Below are positions 25,885 through 37,621 of a stretch of 64,000 bases of DNA, piece after piece. Position 1 is the stretch's first letter; each line of letters starts with the position of its first letter. Under the pieces are notes generated by a model that was given only the letters and a program-made list of their open reading frames with translations, was not told the origin of the DNA and made no database searches. Where the stretch lies: NCBI GenBank assembly GCA_002708825.1, contig PAPF01000016.1:124001-188000 (forward strand). The letters are read 5' to 3'. A program made the translations under genes and the position numbers. The stretch comes from Phyllobacteriaceae bacterium (lineage in GTDB: Bacteria > Pseudomonadota > Alphaproteobacteria > Rhizobiales > Rhizobiaceae).

Positions 25885-28431
25885 ATGACATTCCTGCGCA
25901 CCCTCTCGCTTGCCTGGCGCTTCTCGCTGCGCGAAATGCGCGGCGGACTGTCCGGTTTCGCCATCTTCCTTGCCTGCATAGCGCTCGGCGCGGGCGCCAT
26001 CGGCGGCGTCAACTCCGTCGCCCGGTCCATCACCTCCGGTGTCACGGCCGAAGGACGTACGCTGCTTGGCGGCGACATGCGCTTCCAGCTGAACCAGCGC
26101 GAGACATCGGCGGAAGAACGCGCCTACCTGGAGAGCCTGGGCCGGCTTTCGCACAGCGCCGAAATGCGTTCCATGGTCCGACTGCCCGACGGCAGCGACC
26201 AGACGCTGGCGGAAGTGAAGGCGGTTGACGGCGCATACCCGCTGGCCGGAACCCTCGTCACCGACCCGCCGCTGGCAGGCGATGCCGTGTTCGCCCTTTC
26301 GGATGGCGCCTATGGTGCCGCCGTTGCCGACCTGCTGATGGAACGGCTCGGCCTTTCGATTGGCGACAGGGTCGAACTCGGCAATGCAACCTTCGAGTTG
26401 CGCACGCGCATCGTGACCGAACCGGACATGATTTCCGGCGGTTTCGGCTTTGCGCCGCGATTCATGGTTTCGCTCGATGCCTTGCGCGCATCCGGCCTGA
26501 TCCAGCCGGGCAGCCTCGTGGAGCACGATTACAAGATCGACCTGGGCGCGCGTGGCACGCCGGCCGGCATCGCCGCCATCCGTGACGAGTCCGCCAGCCG
26601 CTTCCCGCAGGCCGGCTGGTCGATCCGTGACAGCGCCAATGCCGCACCGGCGCTCGCTTCCAATATCGAGCGGTTTTCGCAGTTCCTCACGCTTGTCGGC
26701 CTGACGGCGCTGGTCGTCGGTGGCGTGGGCGTGGGCAACGCGGTCCGCTCCTATCTCGATTCCAAGCGCGCCGTCATCGCCACATTCAAGTGCCTCGGCG
26801 CATCCGGAGCGTTTGTCTTCGCCGTCTACCTGGTTCAGATCCTGCTGATCGCCGCGGCGGGCATCGCCCTCGGCCTGGTGATTGCCGCTGCCATGCCGCT
26901 GGCGGCAGGCCATGCGCTGGGCGCAATCATCCCCGTTCCGGTCACGGGCGGCTTTTATCCCGGCGCCCTCGCCATGGCGGCCCTGTTCGGCTTCCTGGTG
27001 ACGGTGGCCTTCGCGCTCATCCCGCTCGGGCGCGCCCGCGACGTGCCCGCCACCGCGCTGTTTCGCGAAATGGGGTTCGATCCCCATGGCTGGCCGCGCC
27101 CGGCCTATCTGGGCGCGGCCGCACTGGCCTTGGCGATGCTGGCCGGCCTTGCCGTCTGGACAGCGGAAAGCCGCTTGCTGGCCGCATCCTTCCTGGCCTC
27201 CGTCGCCGCCGCCTTCATCGTGCTGCGCATGGTGGCGACCGGGGTCCAGGCGCTCGCGCGCAAGGCGCCGGTTGTCAGGTCCACCCCGCTCCGGCTCGCG
27301 ATCGGGAATATCCACCGGCCGGGCGCGCTGACGCCTTCGGTCGTGCTGTCGCTCGGGCTCGGCCTGACCCTTCTCGTGTCGCTTGCCCTAATCGACGGCA
27401 ACCTGCGCAACCAGATCACCGGCTCGCTGCCCGAGCGTGCGCCGAACTTCTTCTTCGTCGACATCCAGAGCGGCGAGGTCGAGCGTTTCGCCGAACTCAT
27501 CGACAGCGAATCGGAGGGCAAGCTGGTGCGGGTACCCATGCTGCGCGGCCGCATCATCGCCCTCAACGGCGAGGACGTCACGAAGATCGATGTCCCGCCG
27601 GAGGGTGCATGGGTGCTGCGCGGCGACCGGGGCCTGACCTATTCGCAGCGCGTGCCCGAAAACTCGCGGCTGGTCGAGGGCGAATGGTGGCCCGAGGATT
27701 ATTCCGGCGAACCGCTGGTTTCGTTTTCCGCCGAGGAGGCAGGAGAGATCGGGCTGAAAACCGGCGACACGGTCACCGTCAACGTGCTGGGGCGCAACGT
27801 GACCGCGCGCATCGCCAACCTTCGCGAGGTGGCCTGGGAATCGCTCGGCATCAATTTCGTCATGGTCTTCTCGCCCAACACGCTGGCCGGCGCCCCCCAT
27901 GCGTGGCTGGCAACGCTGACCGACACGGATGCCGGCCCGGCGGAGGAGGCGCGCCTCCTCAACGCGGTGACGCGCGCCTTCCCGTCCGTCACGACGGTTC
28001 GGGTAAAGGACGCGCTGGACGTGGTCGACCGGGTCGTCGGCCAGCTGGCGCTCGCCATCCGCGCCGCGGCATCGGTTGCCCTCATCGCCTCGGTCCTCGT
28101 CCTTTCCGGTGCGCTGGCCGCATCGAACCGGGCGCGTGTGCATGACGCCGTGGTGCTGAAGATGCTCGGTGCCACGCGGCGCGACCTGATCGGCGCCTTC
28201 AGCCTGGAATACGCCATGATCGGCCTTGCCACCGCCGCTTTCGCGCTCGCCGCGGGCGGTATCGCATCCTGGGCGGTCATCTCGCAGGTCATGAACCTGC
28301 AATCGTCCTTCCTGCCCGATGTCGCGGTGACCACCCTGGTGGTGGCGCTGGTTCTCACAGTCGGATTCGGATTGATCGGGACGTGGCGGGTTCTGGGTCA
28401 CAAGGCCGCACCGGTGCTCCGGACCCTGTAG
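25885..28431 (+). CDS. ABC transporter permease, YbbP-like (FtsX domains)
   Basis: An 848-residue inner-membrane protein. It has an N-terminal helix followed by a long periplasmic domain (about 40-260), then a four-helix FtsX domain around 270-420, a second periplasmic segment and a C-terminal FtsX domain (about 735-845). The layout is that of YbbP, the permease partner of YbbA. It begins 10 bases after the ATPase gene with its ATG at 25885. Longer upstream frames overlap the ATPase and are not likely to be used. Confidence 0.9.
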   Translation: MTFLRTLSLAWRFSLREMRGGLSGFAIFLACIALGAGAIGGVNSVARSITSGVTAEGRTLLGGDMRFQLNQRETSAEERAYLESLGRLSHSAEMRSMVRLPDGSDQTLAEVKAVDGAYPLAGTLVTDPPLAGDAVFALSDGAYGAAVADLLMERLGLSIGDRVELGNATFELRTRIVTEPDMISGGFGFAPRFMVSLDALRASGLIQPGSLVEHDYKIDLGARGTPAGIAAIRDESASRFPQAGWSIRDSANAAPALASNIERFSQFLTLVGLTALVVGGVGVGNAVRSYLDSKRAVIATFKCLGASGAFVFAVYLVQILLIAAAGIALGLVIAAAMPLAAGHALGAIIPVPVTGGFYPGALAMAALFGFLVTVAFALIPLGRARDVPATALFREMGFDPHGWPRPAYLGAAALALAMLAGLAVWTAESRLLAASFLASVAAAFIVLRMVATGVQALARKAPVVRSTPLRLAIGNIHRPGALTPSVVLSLGLGLTLLVSLALIDGNLRNQITGSLPERAPNFFFVDIQSGEVERFAELIDSESEGKLVRVPMLRGRIIALNGEDVTKIDVPPEGAWVLRGDRGLTYSQRVPENSRLVEGEWWPEDYSGEPLVSFSAEEAGEIGLKTGDTVTVNVLGRNVTARIANLREVAWESLGINFVMVFSPNTLAGAPHAWLATLTDTDAGPAEEARLLNAVTRAFPSVTTVRVKDALDVVDRVVGQLALAIRAAASVALIASVLVLSGALAASNRARVHDAVVLKMLGATRRDLIGAFSLEYAMIGLATAAFALAAGGIASWAVISQVMNLQSSFLPDVAVTTLVVALVLTVGFGLIGTWRVLGHKAAPVLRTL

Positions 28432-28466
28432 GTCACGGAAAATCAAGGTTAATGCCCGGTTTGCAA

Positions 28467-28504
28467 CCGGCGGGAAGCAATTCACGCGTGTTTGTTCCCG
28501 CCGG
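28467..28504 (+). terminator. Hairpin after the ABC transporter operon
   Basis: CCGGCGGGAA (28467-28476) and TTCCCGCCGG (28495-28504) form a perfect 10-bp stem around an 18-nt loop. No T-run follows, so it is a weak terminator or a transcript-stabilising hairpin. Confidence 0.4.
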
Positions 28505-28518
28505 CGGCCGGGCAGGCC

Positions 28519-28547
28519 TTGTTTAGGCGCGCGGGACGTCACATATT
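28519..28547 (+). promoter_or_regulatory. Likely promoter of the YbhL/YccA gene
   Basis: TTGTTT (28519-28524) and CATATT (28542-28547) are 17 bases apart. This places the transcript start near 28554, so the leader would be about 90 bases and would start at the first structured stem described at 28553. Confidence 0.4.
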
Positions 28548-28552
28548 GAACG

Positions 28553-28640
28553 CAGGCATGCTGGAGTTCCGCCAGCGGCGCCTGGGAGTGTGGGCGCGTT
28601 GCACCCCTCCCGACACCCGACGGAACAGTAGCAAAGAGGA
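28553..28640 (+). ncRNA. Structured leader of the YbhL gene (candidate ybhL leader RNA)
   Basis: The 5' untranslated region of a YbhL/YccA membrane-protein gene folds into several stems: CAGGC/GCCTG (28553-28557 with 28580-28584) enclosing GCTGG/CCAGC (28560-28564 with 28572-28576), then GGGAG/CTCCC (28584-28588 with 28607-28611) around a GGG/CCC stem. A conserved ybhL leader RNA motif is known from alphaproteobacteria at exactly this position. I could not compare the sequence with that model, so identity rests on place and fold. Confidence 0.5.
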
Positions 28641-28645
28641 CTTTC

Positions 28646-29386
28646 ATGGCTGATCTTCGCAATTACCAGATGCGATCCGGCGTGCAGACCCATGCCGACG
28701 CCTCCATCGACGAGGGGCTCCGCTCCTACATGCTCAAGGTATACAACCTCATGGCGCTCGGACTGGCGATCACCGGCCTGGCGGCGTGGGGCGGCTTCAA
28801 TTTCGCGGTGCAGGACGGTCAGCTGACCCAGTTCGGCCAGCTCATGTTCGCCAGCCCGCTGAAGTGGGTACTCATCCTGGCGCCGCTCGGCATGGTGTTC
28901 TTCCTGTCGTTCCGCATTCACAAGATGAGCGTGGCGGCGGCGCAGACCACCTTCTGGGTCTATGCGGCGCTTGTCGGGCTGTCGCTGTCGACGATCTTCC
29001 TCGTCTATACGCAGACCTCGATCGTTCGCACCTTCTTCATCACGGCCTCGGCCTTCGGCGCCCTGTCGCTCTATGGCTACACGACGAAGCGCGACCTGTC
29101 GGGCATGGGCTCCTTCCTGATCATGGGCCTGTTCGGCATCATCATCGCCTCGGTGGTGAACATCTTCCTTGGCTCGTCCGCGCTGCAATTCGCCATTTCG
29201 GTGATCGGCGTGCTCGTGTTCGCCGGCCTGACGGCCTATGACACGCAGCAGATCAAGGAAATGTACTACGAGGGCGACGGTGCCCTGGTGGCCGGACGCA
29301 AGGCGATCATGGGCGCGCTGCGCCTCTATCTCGACTTCCTCAACCTGTTCATGTTCCTGCTGCAGTTCCTCGGCAACCGCGAGTGA
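28646..29386 (+). CDS. ybhL: Bax inhibitor-1/YccA family membrane protein
   Basis: A 246-residue inner-membrane protein with seven predicted helices. The conserved region AGLTAYDTQQIKEMYYEGDG near residues 193-212 and an MALGLAITGLAAW start are features of the BI-1/YccA family. Bacterial members are calcium leak-like channels or modulators of the FtsH protease, but the role here is not known. It carries a long structured leader and a strong terminator and stands as its own unit. Confidence 0.92.
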   Translation: MADLRNYQMRSGVQTHADASIDEGLRSYMLKVYNLMALGLAITGLAAWGGFNFAVQDGQLTQFGQLMFASPLKWVLILAPLGMVFFLSFRIHKMSVAAAQTTFWVYAALVGLSLSTIFLVYTQTSIVRTFFITASAFGALSLYGYTTKRDLSGMGSFLIMGLFGIIIASVVNIFLGSSALQFAISVIGVLVFAGLTAYDTQQIKEMYYEGDGALVAGRKAIMGALRLYLDFLNLFMFLLQFLGNRE

Positions 29387-29416
29387 ACCCGGACTGGGCA
29401 TGATCCGGAAAACGGA

Positions 29417-29446
29417 GGGCGGCTTTCAGGCCGCCCTTTTCTTTTT
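29417..29446 (+). terminator. Rho-independent terminator of ybhL
   Basis: GGGCGGC (29417-29423) and GCCGCCC (29430-29436) form a stem with a TTTCAG loop, followed by TTTTCTTTTT, a classical terminator. Confidence 0.9.
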
Positions 29447-29496
29447 GGGCCGCTGCTGGCAGACCATCCAGCTGTCATTCACGCGAACCCTGAACC

Positions 29497-30024
29497 ATGC
29501 CGAGCCTCAGACCCGCCATTGCCGCCGACCTTCCCGCTTTCCAGGCGATCTATGCCGACGCCGTCCTGCATGGCACGGCATCCTACGAGATCGACCCGCC
29601 CGATCTCGCCGAGATGACGAGGCGCTACGAAACGGTCCGGGACGGCGGCTATCCCTGGCTGACGGCCGAGGACGGGAACGGAACCGTGCTTGGCTATGCC
29701 TATGCCGGCGCCTTCCGGCCACGCCCGGCCTACCGCTTCATGGTCGAGGATTCCATCTATGTCGCGCCGGAAGCCAAGGGCAGGGGCGTGGGCAAGGCAT
29801 TGCTCCGCGGATTGGTCGAGGCATGCCGCACAGGCGGCTACCGCCAGATCCTCGCGGTCATCGGCGATGCAGAACGCAACCGCGCATCCATCGCGCTGCA
29901 TGAATCACTCGGCTTCTCGCCGTGCGGCCTCATTGCCGGATCAGGCTACAAGCACGGGCGTTGGCTGGATACCGCGCTCATGCAGCTTGCCCTCAATGGC
30001 GGGCGTTCCACCCCGCCGGGCTGA
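29497..30024 (+). CDS. GNAT N-acetyltransferase, phosphinothricin-acetyltransferase-like
   Basis: A 175-residue acetyl-CoA-dependent acetyltransferase of the GNAT fold. SIYVAPEAKGRGVGKALLRGLVEACRTGGYRQILAVIGDAERNRASIALHESLGF contains the acetyl-CoA binding loop (R-G-V-G-K). The closest known family is PAT/MddA, which acetylates phosphinothricin, methionine sulfoximine or methionine sulfone. The real substrate is uncertain. It is a single gene after the ybhL terminator. Confidence 0.88.
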   Translation: MPSLRPAIAADLPAFQAIYADAVLHGTASYEIDPPDLAEMTRRYETVRDGGYPWLTAEDGNGTVLGYAYAGAFRPRPAYRFMVEDSIYVAPEAKGRGVGKALLRGLVEACRTGGYRQILAVIGDAERNRASIALHESLGFSPCGLIAGSGYKHGRWLDTALMQLALNGGRSTPPG

Positions 30025-30046
30025 CCACGCGCATCAACGCAGGCTC

Positions 30047-30430
30047 TCAGCCCTTGACCAGTTTCAGCGGCTTGTCGAAGACCGCCAGCACCCTGTCGAG
30101 TTCGTGGCCGCGCTTGAGCGTGACACCGGCGGCATTGACCACCGACCAGGCGCCCTGGCGGGCGGCGCGTTTCGGCTCCTTGATGATCTGGAAAAGCGGC
30201 GCTTCGCTGGAACGCTTGAAGACGGAGAAGACGGCGCGGTCGGAAAGGTGATCGATGGCGTAATCCCGCCACTCGTTGGCCGCCACCATGAAACTGTAGA
30301 TATTCAGGATCCGGGACAGTTCGGTGCGATGAAAGGTCACCGTTTGCGGGTGGCGCTGCCGCCGGATGTCATGCAGCGCCACCAGATTGGATGCCTCCGG
30401 GGAGCCTCCCCCTGAGCCCTGATTGTCCAT
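30047..30430 (-). CDS. DUF2794 domain protein
   Basis: A 127-residue protein with the DUF2794 core: VTFHRTELSRILNIYSFMVAANEWRDYAIDHLSDRAVFSVFKRSSEAPLFQI. The family is restricted to alphaproteobacteria as far as I know, and its function is unknown. The N-terminus is acidic and low-complexity, the C-terminus basic. It converges on the acetyltransferase gene. Confidence 0.8.
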   Translation of the reverse strand: MDNQGSGGGSPEASNLVALHDIRRQRHPQTVTFHRTELSRILNIYSFMVAANEWRDYAIDHLSDRAVFSVFKRSSEAPLFQIIKEPKRAARQGAWSVVNAAGVTLKRGHELDRVLAVFDKPLKLVKG

Positions 30431-30759
30431 GACGGCTCCTTCTTGTCACTTTGATGACAGCCTGCCGTTTCGCATGCGCAATTGCAAGCCGCGGCGATCA
30501 CGGCCACAGCGTGTTTGATCAGGCCATATTATGAACTACTGAAACAATCCGATCGACAAACGTGAAAAGCCAGCCATGTTTTCGCCGCGTTCCCGCCAAG
30601 CTGAGGCCGCAAACTGGACCGACGCTGTATCCGTTGCCTGAGACGGTCCGGTCCGATCGCGGCTGTAACCCCCAAGCCCCCCGCCCACGGTCGTGATCTG
30701 GCCGGACCACCCTCGGCAACACCCCGCCTCCGGGCAGGTCGTTCGCCGTTTGCCGGAGC
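30431..30759. other. Intergenic region between DUF2794 and DUF1223 genes
   Basis: 329 bases with the start region of the DUF2794 gene at one end and the 3' end of the DUF1223 gene at the other. I see no gene, tRNA or clear repeat. The AT-rich part at 30515-30560 probably contains the DUF2794 promoter, but I could not define boxes. No strong terminator follows the DUF1223 gene. Confidence 0.4.
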
Positions 30760-31509
30760 CTATTTTTCCGCGCGTAATGCCGCCGTCGAGCCGAAGCCGA
30801 TCGATGCCGCGCCGAGAATGGGGCCGGGACCGGTCCCGCCCGCCATTTCCTGCACCAGCGCGGCACATCCACCGCCCGCCTCGATGGACAGCGACGACAT
30901 GGGCAGTTCGACCCGCATGGCCTCGCCATACCACATGCCGGCCGTCTGCCATCCGGTTACCGCGTTCCAGTAGGTGATGTCGCGCCCGCTGTTCTCGCCC
31001 TTGCGCACGGAAACGGTACGCGGCGGCCCGTAGCAGACCAGCAGCACATTCGCCTTGCCGCCGGCGGCGCTTTCGCCGACCCGGATGAGGATCGTTCCGT
31101 CGGCACGCGAAAGCGCAACCGGAACCCTCAGGCCACCGGTCGATTGCGCGATCTTTTCCTCGACCTCGCCGCGATGCGACCCGACAACGTCATGATGACC
31201 GTTGATCACCATTTGCGGCGTGTATTTCGACATGTTGCCAAGCGCTCGGCGATAGGCTTCCTGTCGTGCCGTGTTGGCAGGATCGCCCAGCGTGTCCTTC
31301 CAGCCGAGATAATCCCAGTAGTCCACGTGCCATGCGAGCGCGATGACGCCCTCGCGCCGGGCCAGTTCACCCAGGAACGCGTCGGCCGCCGGGCAGGACG
31401 AGCATCCCTGGCTGGTGAAGAGTTCGACCACGGCCACGGGCTTTTCCCCCGCCCCGGCAGGCACGGCCGAGGCGGCAGCGAACAGCAGTGACAGAAAGAA
31501 CCTTCTCAC
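30760..31509 (-). CDS. DUF1223 family secreted thioredoxin-like protein
   Basis: A 249-residue exported protein. After a signal peptide (RRFFLSLLFAAASAVPAGAG) comes VAVVELFTSQGCSSCPAADAFLGELA with a CxxC (CSSC), typical of DUF1223, which has a thioredoxin-like fold. The later YTPQMVINGHHDVVGSHR is also a family mark. The start is GTG at 31509 since there is no ATG near the signal peptide; AGGGGAGG lies 13 bases upstream. The role is unknown, possibly thiol exchange in the envelope. It reads away from acnA with a terminator between. Confidence 0.82.
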   Translation of the reverse strand: MRRFFLSLLFAAASAVPAGAGEKPVAVVELFTSQGCSSCPAADAFLGELARREGVIALAWHVDYWDYLGWKDTLGDPANTARQEAYRRALGNMSKYTPQMVINGHHDVVGSHRGEVEEKIAQSTGGLRVPVALSRADGTILIRVGESAAGGKANVLLVCYGPPRTVSVRKGENSGRDITYWNAVTGWQTAGMWYGEAMRVELPMSSLSIEAGGGCAALVQEMAGGTGPGPILGAASIGFGSTAALRAEK

Positions 31510-31636
31510 GGTGCCCCGGGCCTCCCCTGTGAAACGTGGTTGCGGCAAAATGGCTTGTACCGGACATAGTCCCCGCATTGATCAATGAAAACTCACTTTC
31601 GCGCGAGTTTTCGTGCCGGACCACACCACCGGCATG

Positions 31637-31667
31637 AAAAAACCGCCGGGGATGAGATCCCCGGCGG
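31637..31667 (-). terminator. Rho-independent terminator of acnA
   Basis: CCGCCGGGGAT (31643-31653) and its complement (31657-31667) form an 11-bp stem with a 3-nt loop. On the minus strand it is followed by six Us, so it ends the acnA transcript. Confidence 0.88.
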
Positions 31668-31704
31668 CTTTCATTTCACGGGCTTTGGATGGCGCTTCCG
31701 GCCC

Positions 31705-34398
<2,694 letters not shown>

Positions 34399-34694
34399 GT
34401 GCGACCTCGTTCTCATTCATTCTGCCGAACGGGGCGGACGCTTCTTGGCCGCGCGGACGCGGGTGGGGAAGGTGCGGGTGCGGCCATTTCCGCTGTCCGG
34501 CCCCGCGAAAACCTCTTGCTTTGCAAGGCTTCCGGGTACGGCGCAAAAAGGGTTGCCACGCCGGCCGCTGGCATGGTTGCCGGGCTTATAGGGAATTTTG
34601 TAGAAGGATTCCAGATCAACCAAAGGCATATTTTGGCGCCGCAGCAATCCGCCATCGGACATCCGCGCTGCCTTGAACGGGAAAAGGGACTGTC

Positions 34695-35312
34695 ATGCGG
34701 CTTGTTGCAAGCGGCCTTGCCGGCGAACGCGGCGGCGAGATCATCTTCTCCGGCGTCGGCTTTTCGCTGGGCGCGGGCGAGGGAATCGTCGTCACCGGGC
34801 CCAACGGATCGGGCAAATCCACCATGCTGCGCGTCATCGCCGGCCTGCTGGAACCGGCGGAAGGCACGGTGCGGATCGAAGATCCGGTCGAGGACTTCCC
34901 GACACTGGAATCGGCGCTGCACTACCTCGGTCACCAGAACGCGATGAAACCGGCGCTGACGGTGCGCGAGAACCTCGAATTCTGGCAATCCTTCCATGGC
35001 CATGCGCATCTCCCGGTTCTGGAAGCATTGGAAATGGTCGGGCTGGAGACGATCGGCCACCTGCCCTTCGGCTACCTGTCGACCGGCCAGCGCCGCCGCA
35101 TCGCCATTGCCAAGCTGCTCGTCTCCTACCGTCCGGTCTGGCTGCTTGACGAACCGACCGCAGGGCTCGACAAGGCATCCGAACGGCAATTCGCCGCGCT
35201 GATGGAAGCGCACATGGAGGACGGGGGCATGATCATCGCGGCGACCCATATCCCGCTGGGACTGGAAAACGTCCGCTCCCTCGACATGGGGGAGCACACG
35301 ACCCGATGCTAG
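34695..35312 (+). CDS. ccmA: Haem exporter ATP-binding protein CcmA
   Basis: A 205-residue ABC ATPase which with CcmB and CcmC forms the complex that loads or releases haem for cytochrome c maturation. Walker A is GPNGSGKST at about 35-43, the ABC signature LSTGQRRRIAIAKLL near 133 and Walker B WLLDEPTAGLDK near 152. The LSTGQ version is common in CcmA. It opens the cluster ccmA-ccmB-ccmC-ccmD-dsbE and overlaps ccmB by 7 bases. Confidence 0.94.
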   Translation: MRLVASGLAGERGGEIIFSGVGFSLGAGEGIVVTGPNGSGKSTMLRVIAGLLEPAEGTVRIEDPVEDFPTLESALHYLGHQNAMKPALTVRENLEFWQSFHGHAHLPVLEALEMVGLETIGHLPFGYLSTGQRRRIAIAKLLVSYRPVWLLDEPTAGLDKASERQFAALMEAHMEDGGMIIAATHIPLGLENVRSLDMGEHTTRC

Positions 35313-35971
35313 CCCTTTTCGTCCGCGATCTCAGGCTGGGGATACGCGCCGGCGGCGGCGCGCTGGTCGGCCTGCTGTTCTACCTCGCCGTCGTCGCCGT
35401 CATCCCCTTCGGCGTCGGGCCGGATCTCAACCTGCTGGCGCGGATCGGCCCGGCCATCCTGTGGATCGGGGCCCTGCTGGCCGCGCTGCTCGGCCTCGAC
35501 CGGCTGTTCCAGGCCGATCGCGAGGATGGCGCGCTGGACCTGGTGATCATCGCCCGTGACCGGCACATGCTGGCACTGACCGTGTTCGTGAAGTGCCTCG
35601 CGCACTGGACGGCGAGCGTCCTGCCGCTTGTCGTGGCCGCACCCCTGCTCGGCCTGTTCATGAACATGACACCGGTCGGCATCGGTGCCGCGACGCTGAC
35701 GCTGGCGGCGGGAACGCCGGCCATCACCTTCATCGGCGCCGTCGGCGCGGCGGTGGCCGTGGCGCTGCCGCGTGGCGGCCTGCTGGTCTCCGTGCTCATC
35801 CTGCCCTTCGTGATACCCGTGCTCATCTTCGGCGTCACGGCAGCCTATGGCGCGGTCAACGACCCGGATCCCTTCTGGCCGCCCTTCCTCATCCTCTCGG
35901 CGCTGACGCTTTTCTTCGCCGTGCTGGGGCCGGTGGCCGCCGGCGCGGCGCTGAAGGGCGGGACCGAATGA
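35306..35971 (+). CDS. ccmB: Haem exporter membrane subunit CcmB
   Basis: A 221-residue inner-membrane protein with six predicted helices, the membrane partner of CcmA. The start MLALFVRDLRLGIRAGGG and the region around LDRLFQADREDGALDL match CcmB proteins. It overlaps ccmA by 7 bases, indicating translational coupling, and precedes ccmC by 71 bases. Confidence 0.94.
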   Translation: MLALFVRDLRLGIRAGGGALVGLLFYLAVVAVIPFGVGPDLNLLARIGPAILWIGALLAALLGLDRLFQADREDGALDLVIIARDRHMLALTVFVKCLAHWTASVLPLVVAAPLLGLFMNMTPVGIGAATLTLAAGTPAITFIGAVGAAVAVALPRGGLLVSVLILPFVIPVLIFGVTAAYGAVNDPDPFWPPFLILSALTLFFAVLGPVAAGAALKGGTE

Positions 35972-36042
35972 CGCGGAAATTTGAACGGCGCGCTTGACGG
36001 CAATCAATTGCCCGCATGCGCCAAAGCCTATATGTAGACGGC

Positions 36043-36810
36043 ATGAGCGAGACACAGACATTGCCGGACGCCAAGGCCGGTTGGTTTACACGGCTTGCCA
36101 ATCCGACGCGCTTCATCGGGCTGGCAGACAAGCTGATTCCATGGCTGCTGGGCCTCGCCGGCCTCCTGCTGGCCGTGGGCCTGTGGATGTCTTTCACTGC
36201 GCCGGAGGATTACCAGCAGGGCATCACCGTGCAGATCATGTATGTGCATGTGCCTTTCGCCTGGCTGGCCATGATGTGCTACACGGTGATGGCGATCTCC
36301 TCGGTCGGAACGCTGGTCTGGCGTCATCCGCTGGCCGATGTCTCGGCCAAGGCGGCGGCGCCCATCGGCGCGGCCTTCACCTTCCTGGCCCTGTTTACCG
36401 GTTCGGTCTGGGGCAAGCCCATGTGGGGGACATGGTGGGTCTGGGATGCGCGGCTGACATCGGTGTTCATCCTCTTCCTCATGTATCTCGGCATCATCGC
36501 GCTGACGCGAGCCATGGACGATCCGGCGAAGGCGGCGCGCGCGGCGGCCATCGTCACGCTGGTCGGCTTCATCAACATCCCGATCATCAAGTTCTCGGTC
36601 GACTGGTGGAACACGCTGCACCAGCCGGCGGCCGTCTTCCGCATGGACGGTCCGACGATCGATCCCTCCATGCTCTGGCCGCTGCTGGTCATGGCGGTTG
36701 CGTTCACGGTGCTGTTCTTCGGCCTGCACCTGATGGCGATGCGCACCGAGATCTGGCGCCGCCGTGTGATCGCCATGCGCCGCATGGCCGCGCGCCGCGC
36801 CGACGCCTGA
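36043..36810 (+). CDS. ccmC: Haem handling protein CcmC
   Basis: A 255-residue six-helix membrane protein that binds haem on the periplasmic side and passes it to CcmE. The tryptophan-rich motif WGTWWVWDARLTSV at about residues 125-138 and the two conserved histidines (VHVPFAW in the periplasmic loop after helix 1 and HQPAAVF) define it. The ATG at 36043 (MSETQTL) is preferred to one at 36016; no strong ribosome site decides. In the intergenic part, TATATG near 36029 might belong to an internal promoter. Confidence 0.94.
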   Translation: MSETQTLPDAKAGWFTRLANPTRFIGLADKLIPWLLGLAGLLLAVGLWMSFTAPEDYQQGITVQIMYVHVPFAWLAMMCYTVMAISSVGTLVWRHPLADVSAKAAAPIGAAFTFLALFTGSVWGKPMWGTWWVWDARLTSVFILFLMYLGIIALTRAMDDPAKAARAAAIVTLVGFINIPIIKFSVDWWNTLHQPAAVFRMDGPTIDPSMLWPLLVMAVAFTVLFFGLHLMAMRTEIWRRRVIAMRRMAARRADA

Positions 36811-36823
36811 GGAGCGGTCCGTC

Positions 36824-36979
36824 ATGAGCCATGCAGCCTATGTCTTCGCCGCCTACGCCATGTCGGCCCTTGTGCTGGGCGGACTGGGCCTCTGGATCCT
36901 GACCGACATGCGCGCGCGCCGGCGCGAACTGGCCGAACTGGAAGCGCGCGGCATCCGCAGGCGCTCGGAGAATGGTTGA
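36824..36979 (+). CDS. ccmD: Haem exporter protein CcmD
   Basis: A 51-residue protein with one membrane helix (HAAYVFAAYAMSALVLGGLGLWILTDM) and a basic, heptad-like tail (RARRRELAELEARGIRRRSENG). Size, topology and place between ccmC and dsbE identify CcmD, which is needed to release holo-CcmE from the CcmABC complex. The gene is short and easily missed. Its end overlaps the dsbE start by 8 bases. Confidence 0.9.
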   Translation: MSHAAYVFAAYAMSALVLGGLGLWILTDMRARRRELAELEARGIRRRSENG

Positions 36980-37571
36980 ACGGAACATGAGCGAGGAAAC
37001 AGAGGTACGCGAGACGGGCGGAAGGCCGCGCCGCTGGCTGGTGATCCTGCCGCTGGTCCTGTTCGTCGCCTTGTCAGGCGTGTTCCTGATGCAGCTTCTT
37101 TCCGGCAAGGACGCCTCCATTGTTCCCTCCGTGCTGATCGGCACCCAGGCGCCTGCCACCGACCTGCCGCCGCTGGAAGGCGTCGACCTGCCCGGCTTCT
37201 CCACCGAAGCGCTGAAAGGCAAGGTCTCGCTCGTCAATGTCTGGGCGTCCTGGTGCGTACCCTGCCGGCAGGAACACCCGCTGCTGATGGAACTGGCCAG
37301 GGACGGCCGCTTCGGGATCGTCGGGCTGAACTACAAGGACAAGCCGGGTCAGGCGCGCGCCTTTCTCGCCGACCTCGGCAATCCCTTCACCATGCTGGGC
37401 GTCGACCAGACCGGCCGCGCGGCCATCAACTGGGGCGTCTACGGTGTGCCGGAAAGCTATCTGATCGGCAAGGACGGCACGATCCTGTGGAAGCAGACCG
37501 GACCGTTCACGCCTGAAAGCGTGCGAAACGGCCTCCTCCCGGAGATCGAAAAGGCGCTCGCGGCCAACTGA
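36972..37571 (+). CDS. dsbE: Thiol:disulfide interchange protein DsbE (CcmG)
   Basis: A 199-residue membrane-anchored thioredoxin-fold reductase. A single N-terminal helix (RRWLVILPLVLFVALSGVFLMQLL) anchors it to the periplasm, where it reduces apocytochrome c cysteines before haem attachment. The active site WCVPC is at 94-98 (Cys95 and Cys98), with the conserved YGVPESYLIG. The start at 36972 overlaps ccmD; the ATG at 36987 (MSEETEV) would give 194 residues and is also reasonable. CcmE, CcmF and CcmH are not in the window. Confidence 0.93.
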   Translation: MVERNMSEETEVRETGGRPRRWLVILPLVLFVALSGVFLMQLLSGKDASIVPSVLIGTQAPATDLPPLEGVDLPGFSTEALKGKVSLVNVWASWCVPCRQEHPLLMELARDGRFGIVGLNYKDKPGQARAFLADLGNPFTMLGVDQTGRAAINWGVYGVPESYLIGKDGTILWKQTGPFTPESVRNGLLPEIEKALAAN

Positions 37572-37621
37572 TTTTCGCCTGCGTGGCTTCCAAATCCGCC
37601 GCACTTGCCTAGATTGGCGCG

